Source of the DNA: Strigamia acuminata
Taxonomy: Eukaryota > Arthropoda > Chilopoda > Geophilomorpha > Linotaeniidae
Length of the DNA: 64,000 nt
Assembly: GCA_949358305.1 (NCBI GenBank)
Contig: OX442318.1
Location: forward strand, 4,388,501-4,452,500
Direction of reading: 5' to 3'
The position numbers and the translations under genes were made by a program. Below the pieces are notes generated by a model, which searched no databases, was not told the DNA's origin, and saw only the letters and a program-made list of their open reading frames with translations. Position 1 is the first letter of the stretch. Every line of letters starts with the position of its first letter. Of this stretch, positions 21,475-30,651 are shown piece after piece.

Positions 21475-22875
21475 TGCCACCCACCGGTGGTCGTGGTTGT
21501 GTGGTTAGGGTCTCCGATTACTGAGCTGAGTGAACGGGTTCGAATCCGCGACTAGCTTTATCTTTTATTATTAATTTTTTCAGTAAAAAAAAGGATAATC
21601 AAAGTTTATAAGAGCTTTAACCTTGCTTAATCATTGCTATTCTGTGTAGCCATGTGGTTAGAGTACGTGGTTAGAGTGACTTGGGAAGGGGTTCAAATCC
21701 GTCACTCGTTTTGCTTTTTAAAATTTATTTTTTCAAGTTTAAAAATGCAAATTTCAACTTTATAAGGCTCAAACTAACCGCCTCTGCTAAAAAGCACCGG
21801 TGGGAGCCGGTGGGAGGATACCCATTGCGCCGGCATTGCCGGGCGCGTCGCGGGTTCGCCTCCTCGAGTCGCTCTCCACGTTGGTCAACTTTTTTTTCAG
21901 TGGTTTTTTTTCATTTTGCAAAATCAGGGAAAAAGGGGGGGACATGGTGGTTTTTCCTTGGGTTTTTCTAGTTTTCTTTCCTAGGTTTTCCTTAGTTTTT
22001 TTGAGGTTTTTATCTTGGGTTTTTCTAGTCTTGTCTTTTAGTATTTTTGAGGTTTTTCTAGTCTAGCATTTTTGAGGTTTTTCTAGTCTAGCATTTTTGA
22101 GGTTTTTCTAGTCTAGCATTTTTGAGGTTTTTCTAGTCTAGCATTTTTGAGGTTTTTCTAGTCTAGCATTTTTGAGGTTTTTCTAGTCTAGCATTTTTGA
22201 GGTTTTTCTAGTCTAACATTTTTGAGGTTTTTCTAGTCTAGCATTTTTGAGGTTTTTCTAGTCTAGTATGTAATCTATAAGTATAAGTTTTAAGAAAACT
22301 ATAGCATAACCACCAATGTAGCTGTGTGGTATCTTCTTCACGTATTGTTGTGGCTTTGGACTCCGGGCTAGTGGGTTCGAATCCCCGATGGAATTTATTT
22401 CTAATTTTAATTTTATTTTAATTTTTAATTTTTAAATTTTTTTTTTAATTCTCTAGATTGGTCCGGATTCGAACCCAAACACATGTCCGTCGTTAAGTTT
22501 CAAAATACTAGACATCTAACCTCGAAGCTACTGCTTCTTGTTGTCATCCTTGTGTTTAATTGCCTTCTTATAGAGTTAAGAGAGAAAATTACTAGAAAAG
22601 AATAACACAAATTAGAACTGAATAAAATCAGCAGAATTTTTTTTAATGAATTCCACCTTTTCCTGGATTTGAACACAGACACATGTTCTTCAAATACCAG
22701 CCATCATACCTCAAAGCCACCACTCGTCTTCTTCATCTGCTGCTTAATTCTCTTAATTACAGATTGCGTACTGACATAATTGATTGAAAATTAAGAGATA
22801 AAAATACTTAAAAATTATTTTTTCGTCATCTGAATTGCTCTGGATTCGAACTAGAGACTTAAAATCGAAGGAAAA
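21475..22875. repeat. Cluster of tRNA-like (SINE-type) sequences
   Basis: At least five sequences with RNA polymerase III-type A- and B-box-like blocks. On the plus strand, 21,481-21,552 has gtggttaggg and gggttcgaatcc; 21,645-21,705 has tagccatgtggttagag and ggttcaaatcc; 22,318-22,392 has gtagctgtgtggta and gggttcgaatcc. On the minus strand are about 22,455-22,545 and 22,650-22,735. A possible sixth B box is at 22,845-22,860. Stem pairing in the T-arm is imperfect, so these are not convincing functional tRNAs. Confidence 0.5.
22020..22270. repeat. 25-bp satellite (gaggtttttctagtctagca)
   Basis: About nine near-identical units of gaggtttttctagtctagcattttt, lying between tRNA-like sequences. 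Confidence 0.95.
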
Positions 22876-22944
22876 GTGTTTGGAGAAGTCTTTTTTTGGC
22901 TGATAACTCGGCAACCTGAAAATGTGTTAAAAAACATTGCAGAA

Positions 22945-23050
22945 TTTAAGCAAAAACGTGGTAAAATGTGTGCAAAAACTTTTCAAAACGTGTGTAAAAA
23001 TGTGGTAAAATGTATGCAAACACTTGATAAAATGTGTGCAAAAACGTGGC
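22945..23050. repeat. Second small array of the gcaaaaacgtggtaaaatgt unit
   Basis: Four to five copies of the unit also found at 20,695-20,915, here directly before the MULE relic. Confidence 0.75.
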
Positions 23051-23116
23051 AAACCAGCAAACGAACGAGGGGGACAGAACTGGAGTGGACAAAACTGACT
23101 AGCTTCGATAGTTTAG

Positions 23117-23284
23117 GGGAAGCCAAAGCAACTATAAAGCATACACCTGCAAACACATCATGGGTATTGCAATTATTGAAAAATACCTCAGTGTTCCAAG
23201 TGAGGCCAAGAATGTCCCTTTGGGTCAGAACCGCAAGCGGGGAAGACCGTCGAAAGCAAAAAAGGCTTTCATTGCAGATTGATT
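23117..23284 (+). pseudogene. MULE-type transposase C-terminal relic (SWIM end plus AT-hook)
   Basis: One frame reads NYKAYTCKHIMGIAIIEKYL, then NVPLGQNRKRGRPSKAKKAF and a stop. A CxH ending of a SWIM zinc finger followed by a GRPxKAKKA basic stretch is typical of Mutator-like transposase C-termini. The upstream part is lost, with a stop (tag) just before. Confidence 0.4.
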
Positions 23285-24018
23285 AATGTAAGAAGTGTAT
23301 GTAATTAAATTCTTAGGGGTAAATTCAGTATGTTTAAAATAAATTTTTTTAGTGGCAAAGGTAATTAAAAGGAGATGAGTAAAATTAATGGGACAAAAAA
23401 AATTATTTAGTGAAAAACATAGTAAGTGGGAAACTTAATATTTATTTAGTGGGAAATTAAGGGAAAGTAGGGTTTTTTTAATTTGATCCCTTTTGTTTAA
23501 TAAAAAATCACCACTTAGAAATAATTTGTTTTACTTTTTAATTCACTTGGGTTTGGCGCAACAAATTCCTTTGTCGCACTAAAATGAGCTAATTGCGGAG
23601 ATTTACTGTGCAGAACCGAAGTGTGCCAGGCTTGAATTGTCAAACTTGGCCCACTCTTGATTTCACCATAAAACTAATAACACACCTGTAAGTATGTTTA
23701 AAAGTAGGAATGCGACTTTACCGGTGTCTCGAGTTGAAATGGCTGATGCGAATAAATTTTATATTGATATTTATTGCGTCAAGAATAATACAGCGAATCG
23801 TATTATACGGAAATTAAAAATTAATTCTGAGCGTAACCATAAAATTACACGATTTTCTAAATGTTGAAAACTTTAAACAAAAAAATAACGATTGAGCACA
23901 AAAATTTAAATACAAATAAATAAATCCTTTGTAAAAACGATGAGTTCTCAGCATTATTCAGCATTACTCTGAGCGGTTGCAGCCTTGTAAATATTAATTT
24001 TCCTTTTACTTGCGCTCA

Positions 24019-24036
24019 CCGCTCCCTCGTTCGGCA
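24019..24036 (+). promoter_or_regulatory. Shared upstream motif, copy 10
   Basis: The sequence ccgctccctcgttcggca lies about 115 bp before the ATG. Confidence 0.45.
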
Positions 24037-24148
24037 GTTTTTGTCCCAATTCAACATAACTTTCGATTGTTGAAAATCACATCAATTCAGAATCCAAATC
24101 GCCTAAATTTGCAGTGAAAATTTCACATTTCTAAAAAAAAATCATATA

Positions 24149-25587
24149 ATGAGTTACCTGCGCGCAATATACGTGTTTACAGCTGCAGGAATTAGTGGAT
24201 ATTTATACAGATCTATTTCACGAAACAAATCTGAGAAAAATACGTGGAAACCGAAAGTTATTGCCATTTCCAACACCGAGTGTTGTGGTTGCAAGCAAGA
24301 ACCTCAAGCTGCCAGTTGTATACCTTTAGCCACCGAAGAAATCTCACTAACACTTCCAAACACCTGTTGGGAGGACAAAAGCATCATCATGTATTCAGAT
24401 TACTACGTATGTTATGACACTGACAACATGACTCCCTTCTACATGGTGGAGACCATGACGAAAGACAATGTGGAAAAAGCTGAAAATCGGCATTGGGAAT
24501 TCCTTAGCGTGGAGCGAAGAGCTCCGTTGCAGTGTGGATGTGAAGCAAATGAGAAAGGAGCAGATACTTCGCACGATGTAGTGGTTGTAGCGGGCCAACC
24601 ACAACCTGGACAACTATCTGATATTGCACAAATGGTACAAAAATTCGCCAAAAATACAGGGTGGTCAGAAAGTGCGGTTCGCAGTAAATAATTCCCAAAC
24701 TGTTTTAGATGTTGATTTAGCAAAATGACTGTCGGGGTAGTATTTTGGGGGAAATCCAATTACGACATCCAACTTGACCTCAGAGGTCATCTTCAAGGTC
24801 ATCCATATTGTAACTCGATAACCGTGACGGATAGATAGAAAAAGTGAATTAGAAAGTTGTAGAGCACCATTTAATTGGTCTAGAACTGTTCTTAAAAAAA
24901 TTTATCTCTTACTGAAAAGTTTTGAGAAAAAAAGGTTTGAAACGTAACCACGATACTTTTACCTGTTAACGTAAAAAAGGCGATAACGGCTTTTGAATTT
25001 TGACTTCGAAAGAAGAAAACTAAACATATTGATGTCCGTTATAATTTTATTAGAAATTTAGTTAGAAATGGTGAAATGGGAACTTCCTTTGTTTATTTTT
25101 CTATTTATTTTTCTATAGCAATGCGATGTTTGCCGGCGTCCAACGTTGAATGATTCTTTCTTCCAATACATTAAATTTCTGACGGAAAACTATGAAAAGG
25201 AGGTTTTTGTTTGGACAGGATCCTTGTTTATACCACAGTAAATGATTTATTATTTTTATTATTATTGTTATTGTTTTTATTATTTATAGGAAGCAAATGG
25301 ATGGTAAACGCAGTTTGTTGTATCAAACTGTCAACAACATGAAGGTTCCAATTCCAACTCACTTCTACAAAGTGATTCTTTGCAAGAACAACAACGGATC
25401 ATACAGATTTGAATGCTACAAAGTGTTAAACAATTCTACACCTGAGCAAGGTGCAGCATTCAGGGTTTATCAAATTGCGAGAGAACAACTGGAAAAGGAA
25501 GTCCAGACTCAAATATTCAAGAGTGTCACTGCAGACAGGATTAGTGACAGACAACGACATCCGGATTTTAAACCAAACAAGTGTTGA
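24149..25587 (+). CDS. Endonuclease G-like array copy 10
   Basis: Exons are 24149-about 24634, 25119-25237 and 25290-25587, giving about 300 aa. The leader MSYLRAIYVFTAAGISGYLY resembles copy 7. The linker is short and not acidic. The core is DKSIIMYSDYYVCYDTDNMT, then PFYMVETMTKDNVEKA, then ENRHWE. Exon 2 encodes CDVCRR, a diverged LNDSFFQYIKFL, and VWTGSLFIPQ. Exon 3 encodes PTHFYKVILCKN and YRFECYKVLNN and ends RHPDFKPNKC. The intron 1 donor is uncertain. ATG|GTACAA keeps phase 0; otherwise the frame runs to a stop at 24,691. It lies downstream of the repeat island. Confidence 0.75.
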
Positions 25588-25830
25588 TAGATAGACCACT
25601 CATTACAACAGTGTACACCACAAACCAAAATAAATAAAAATCATGTTTGAAAAATAAATATATAAAACTATTTGACTTTTTCGCCCTCGGTCGGTCTGTA
25701 GTACAAACATCAATTGCATTGTTGCGAGTTATTTGCAAATAATACAACTTCTGCACGGATGTGTGCATTTTTATACGTGCACACCGAAAACATCAATAAA
25801 AAAATTGTTTTAATCAACAAAACAATCGGT

Positions 25831-25846
25831 GGTGCTCTCGTTTGGC
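25831..25846 (+). promoter_or_regulatory. Shared upstream motif, copy 11
   Basis: The sequence ggtgctctcgtttggc lies about 95 bp before the ATG. An additional related block, tcgccctcggtcggtctg, lies at 25,681-25,698 and resembles the copy 14 version. Confidence 0.5.
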
Positions 25847-25942
25847 GATTATTGACATTAAATCAAAATGCCGGTCTCATAAAAACATTCCGAATTTCAT
25901 CGTTTTTAAATTCCCAAGTAGCGTGTGCAAATCACCATAATT

Positions 25943-27317
25943 ATGACAAGTTTTCTAAGGATATTAACTCTAGTTTGCACCTTTGGGATGACTAGATATC
26001 TGTACAAATCTCAACAAATCCAACGGAATAATGCGCACAACCTGAAACAGGATGCGAGCGCCTACTTAAACACATTCAAAACAACAACATTTAACTTAAA
26101 TAAATGGCCAAACCTTCACTTCAACGTTATTGCCGCGGACATCGACGATGTTATTGATGCCGACATCGACCACGAGGACGAAGAGGTCGAGGGGAACGAT
26201 GACGAGGAAGACGAAGAAGACGAAGACGACGAAGAAGACGAGGAAGACTGGGAACACGGGGAAGACTGGGAAGACGAGGAAGACGGGGTCGCAAATATAT
26301 TTGATGCTTTGGAACACAGTGTGGATTTTGGTTTGGATGACAGTGGAATTAAACTGCCGACGGACCGTGATTTAGAGCGTGCGGATTTTGAAGCTGACAG
26401 TGTTGGCTCTAGAACGAGAAACGTTCCGCTGTTCCGAATCTCCCGCGGAGAGCCCAAACGGTTCGTTGTTGGCTACGACGATTTCGAGGTGGGTTACATT
26501 CGTGTGGACGACGCAAGAATGCCAGTTTGGACCGAAGAGCGTGTGAGTAGTAGGAACGTGGCTAATATTCAACATCGTCATTGGGAATTGATTACGATCG
26601 AATCGAAAGTTCCTCCCGGGATGGAGGAGTACTTCGGGCCCGATTACGACTACGGTACAGCCTTCGATTTTGTACGCATTAATGGTGGCGATGTGTTTCC
26701 GACCGAACAGGCTTGTGCTGCAGAGGTGACGAGTGTTTCGATTTTTTAAAGCGTGGTTTTAATTTTTCTGCGTAATAATTTGTAGAATTGTGAGATCTGC
26801 GCACGTTCGACGTTCTGGGATGTGTTTTATCGTTACGTCACGTTTCTGACCAAAATGTACAGCTCGTTTACTGTTTGGTCGTGCGTCATATACGAGTATT
26901 TACTGTTTATAATACTAAATTTAAGTAGGTATTTGATTAATTGATGTTTTGTTGGTGCGCAGCGATAGGTACAATACGGATGATTGCGAGCAGGATTACG
27001 ATAAAGTGGCGAAAAATGGCGGCGATGTTCCGACGCATTTTGTAAAAGTTATTTGCTGCGATAACGAAGACGGAACTTACCGGTTGGAGTGCTATAAAGT
27101 TCCTAATCAGGAGAGGAAAGCTAGGACGGAATTGAGGAATTTCAACGTGACGAGAGCGTATTTGGTGAACACGACCGGGCTTGATATAATGGTCAAAGTT
27201 CCGCAGAGTCAAATCAAACACACAACTCCACATCCGGGATTTATGCCGCAGTGTTTTCCCTTTGTAAGATTTTTCTTTATTTTGTTTACACATTTAATTA
27301 TTTATTTTTTATTTTAG
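25943..27317 (+). CDS. Endonuclease G-like array copy 11
   Basis: Exons are 25943-26725, 26786-26895 and 26963-27317, up to about 415 aa. The start is the ATG of MTSFLRILTLVCTFGMTRYL; earlier in-frame codons are not ATG. A KWPNLHFNVIAAD motif precedes a very long Glu/Asp run. Next come LDDSGIKLPTD, VPLFR, then FVVGYDDFEVGYIRV, MPVWTEERV and QHRHWE. Exon 2 (110 bp) encodes CEICARSTFWDVFYRY and VWSCVIYE, so VCSG has become VWSC. Exon 3 encodes PTHFVKVICCDNEDGTYRLE and HTTPHPGFMPQ. A terminal micro-exon may exist: donor CCCTTT|GTAAG at 27,263 and acceptor TTTTAG|AATTAA at 27,317. Confidence 0.82.
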
Positions 27318-27525
27318 AATTAATCACCGGAATTTCGCATTTGCAAGATTTATATTTTTTATTTTTATTATTTTTTTTTTTTTTACATTAAATCCGCCAT
27401 GTTATTTACATTGATTTATTCTAATAAATTTTTAGGATTCTTTCTGTACACCACAAACATCAATAAAGGCAAATCATGTTTAAATTATAAAGAAATAACT
27501 AAATACAATCAACAAAACAATCGGT

Positions 27526-27541
27526 GGTGCTCTCGTTTGGC
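27526..27541 (+). promoter_or_regulatory. Shared upstream motif, copy 12
   Basis: The sequence ggtgctctcgtttggc is identical to copy 11 and lies about 105 bp before the ATG. Confidence 0.5.
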
Positions 27542-27644
27542 GATTATTGACATTAAATCAAAATGTCCGTCTAATATCTAATCAAAACATTCCGAATTTC
27601 GTCGTTTTTAAATTCCCAAGTAGTGTGTGCACACCACCACAATC

Positions 27645-28862
27645 ATGACAACTCATTTGAAGACATTAACCCTGGTTTCCGCTATAGGAATAATCAAATA
27701 TCTGTACGGATCCCAACAAATCAAACGTAATAACGCGCACAACCTAAACCACGATGCGAGCGCCTACTTAAACACCTACAAAACATCGACATTTAATTCA
27801 AACAAATGGGCAAATCTAAGCTTCAAAGTTCTCGCCGCAGATGACGACGACGAGGACATGATTGAAGATTTGGACGAGTTGCCCGAGATAAACGAAGGCG
27901 AGAATTTTAATTTGGACGACAGTGGAATTCAACTGCCAACGGACCAAGAGTTAAGACTCGCGGACATTGAATACGAAACTAAACCTAACGCCGAAAAAAA
28001 CATTCCTCTGCTCCGATACGCCGAATTGCCCAATTGGTTCACGATCATCTACGACGATTTAAAGATATGTTACATTCACGTAATCGATATGAAAATGCCA
28101 CTTTGGACTATAGAACGTGTCGATAGTGCAAATGTGGCCGACATTCAGCATCGGCATTGGGAGTTGATTTCGATCGAGCCGGAAGTTCCTCCTCATCTCG
28201 CGGATCATTACGATTACGATTACTTTTACGAGCGTACGGAGTACGATGTTGTACGCATTAATGGTCGCGATTTGTATCCTACTTGCGCTGCAGAGGTGAC
28301 GAGTATTTTGGTTTTTTGAATTATGAATTTTGAATTTATTTCTGCGCAATAATTTGCAGAATTGTGAGTTCTGCGCACGTTCGACGTTCTGGGATATGTT
28401 CTACCGTTACGTCACGTTTCTGACACGAATGCACAAGTTTTTGTTCATTTGGTCGTGCGTTTTATACGAGTATTTGCAACTGAGATGTTTAAATTGACGT
28501 GAAAGGTGATTAATCGGTGTTTTTTATTCGCGTGCAGCGCTAGGTACAATAATGAGGATTGCGAGCAGGATTACGATAAGGTGGCGGAATCTGGCGGTGA
28601 TGTTCCGACGCATTTTGTTAAGGTTATTTGCTGCGATAACGAAGACGGAACTTTCCGGTTGGAATGCTATAGAATTCCAAATCAGGAGAGAAAAGCTAAG
28701 ACGGAGTTGAAGGATTTCCTCGTGTCGAGAGAGTATTTGATAAACAGGACCGGTATTGACATAGTGGAAAACGTTCCGCCGAACAAAGTCAAACACACAA
28801 CTCCACATCCGGGATTTATGCCGCAACATTTTCCATTTTGTATGAAATTTTTATTTTTTTAA
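27645..28862 (+). CDS. Endonuclease G-like array copy 12
   Basis: Exons are 27645-28295, 28360-28469 and 28538-28862, about 361 aa. The leader is MTTHLKTLTLVSAIGIIKYL. KWANLSFKVLAADDDDED leads into a shorter acidic linker than in copy 11. LDDSGIQLPTD, MPLWTIERV and QHRHWE follow. Exon 2 encodes CEFCARSTFWDMFYRY and IWSCVLYE. Exon 3 encodes PTHFVKVICCDNEDGTFRLE and HTTPHPGFMPQ. As in copies 11 and 13, an A/T-rich tract ending in tatag follows, and a spliced stop (CCATTTT|GTATGA joined to AA at 28,896) would shorten the C-terminus. It is a recent duplicate of copy 11. Confidence 0.83.
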
Positions 28863-29135
28863 ATATTTAATTATTTTAATTGTTTTTTTTTATAGAAATA
28901 ATCAATTTTCAAGACTCATTTTTCCTATTTTTGACAATTAAATTCAACACGTTGCTTGTAATTATTTATTCTAATAAATAATCAAATCATGGCTTCCATT
29001 TTCGCATTGTTACTGAACAAATACCACAGCAGAAAATCGCATTGTTACTGAACAAATACCACAGCAGAAAATCGCATTTCCATACGAATATCTCAGAAAT
29101 AACCACAAACATATCGAGTCAGTAACACAATTGGT

Positions 29136-29151
29136 GGCGCCCTCGTTTGGC
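29136..29151 (+). promoter_or_regulatory. Shared upstream motif, copy 13
   Basis: The sequence ggcgccctcgtttggc is the best consensus match, about 85 bp before the ATG. Confidence 0.55.
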
Positions 29152-29237
29152 CATTTTTAAAATTAAATCTTATTAACTCTAATCAAAACATTCCGAATTT
29201 CGTCGTGTTGTAAATTCCCAAGTAGTGTGTGCACATC

Positions 29238-30365
29238 ATGACAACTTATTTGAAGATAATAACCCTGGCTTCCACCATCGGCATGACCAAATACCTCTAC
29301 GAATCCCACCGAACCAAACGAAGACCCGCAAACGTCTACCAAAACACGTACAAACCATCGACATTTAATTTAACCAAATGGGCAAATCTCGGTTTCAAAA
29401 TCCTCGCCGCGGAAGAGGCCGAATTCGACGACCTGGACTACGACGACGACGAAAACGCGAATCTCGACGACAGCGGAATCAAACTTCCATCGGACCACGC
29501 ATTAGCAATGGCGGACACTCAAGTGGGATTCATTCCGCACACTATGAAGAACGTTCCGTTGTTCCGTTGCCGGACCGACGTGCCCAATTGGTTCATCCTG
29601 AGCCACATCGACTTCAAAGTGTGTTACACCAACGCGGGCGAGAGAAGAATGCCACTTTGGACTATGGAGCAAGTAAATAGTGCAAATGTGACTGATATTC
29701 AGCATCGTCATTGGGAATTGATTACAGTCGAGTTTGACGAAAAGTCCGAAAACTACGACGATACTTCTCGCGATGTAGTGCGCGTAGGTGGCGGCGATTT
29801 GTATCCTGCCGCGCCGGTTTGTCCAGAGGTGATTGACGAGGATTTTTGTGTTTTAAAGATTGATTTTGATATTTTTTTTTGTAGTTTTGTGAGATTTGCG
29901 CACGTTCGACGTTCTGGGATATGTTTTATCGTTACGTGACGTTTTTGACGCGGATGTACAAGACCGTGTTTATTTGGTCGTGCGTGATTTATGAGTATTT
30001 TTGGAGTGTGCGGAGTGTTTTGGGTTGTGATTTGGTTGATTTTGTTTGGGTTTAGTGATAGGTACAATACGGATTATCGTCAGGATTACGATAAGGTGGC
30101 GAGAAGTGGTGGTGATGTTCCGGTGTATTTTGTGAAAGTTATTTATTGCGATAATGATGATGGGACGGCGCGGTTGGAGTGTTATAAAGTGCGGAATCAG
30201 GAGAGGTTGGCTCGGACGGAATTGAGGGATTTTATCGTGAAGAGAGCGCATTTGAAAGACGTGACTAATCTGGAGATATTTGAACATATTTTGGAGAATA
30301 AGGTCGCGCAAAAAACTAGACATCCGGGATTTATGCCGCAGTATTTTCCTTTTGTATGTAAATGA
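29238..30365 (+). CDS. Endonuclease G-like array copy 13
   Basis: Exons are 29238-29828, 29885-29994 and 30056-30365, about 336 aa. The leader is MTTYLKIITLASTIGMTKYL. KWANLGFKILAAEEAEFDD precedes LDDSGIKLPSD, VPLFR, MPLWTMEQV and QHRHWE. Exon 2 encodes CEICARSTFWDMFYRY and IWSCVIYE. Exon 3 encodes VPVYFVKVIYCDN (PTH changed to PVY) and RHPGFMPQYFPF. Intron 2 is only 61 bp. A spliced stop is possible: donor CCTTTT|GTATGT at 30,353 and acceptor ttttag|AATTAA at 30,422. Confidence 0.83.
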
Positions 30366-30585
30366 TTTTTATTTTATTATTTTATAAATATTTAATTTTT
30401 TTTTTAATTTTTTTTTTTTTAGAATTAATCTCCGGGATTTGTATATTTTTATTTTTTATATTTTTTGGCATTAAATTGATTTATTATAATAAATAATACT
30501 GGAGTACATCGTTTTCTAATTGTTGGCGTCGCGGGCAATCTTATTTTTGACGCATTTCAACAAGCAACCCCTTGAGCTTTCCCGC

Positions 30586-30601
30586 AGCGCTCTCGGTCGG
30601 T
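30586..30601 (+). promoter_or_regulatory. Shared upstream motif, copy 14
   Basis: The sequence agcgctctcggtcggt lies about 50 bp before the ATG. Confidence 0.45.
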
Positions 30602-30651
30602 GTTGGTGCAAACATGCGAGCATTGTTGCGGATATTTTCTAGAACATCACG

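Larger units (their letters stand above)
17712..24148. other. 6.4-kb repeat island interrupting the array; no array gene found
   Basis: No EndoG-like exon was recognised in this interval. It holds MITEs, palindromes, three satellite types, a long run of GCGCGGAAT keyword repeats, tRNA-like sequences and a MULE transposase relic, all listed separately. The remaining stretches, about 18,480-18,950, 21,000-21,470 and 23,290-24,010, show nothing I can name. Confidence 0.7.

Noticed and set aside
21475-22400. Functional tRNA genes
   Set aside because: Box-like sequences are present, but T-arm and acceptor stems do not pair fully and no clear anticodon arm could be drawn.
724-25240. In-frame stop exactly at the end of the VCSG exon in nine copies, suggesting a truncated isoform
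   Set aside because: A phase-2 intron with a GTAA or GTGA donor always produces xxG TAA or TGA on read-through, so the pattern is expected from the splice site alone.
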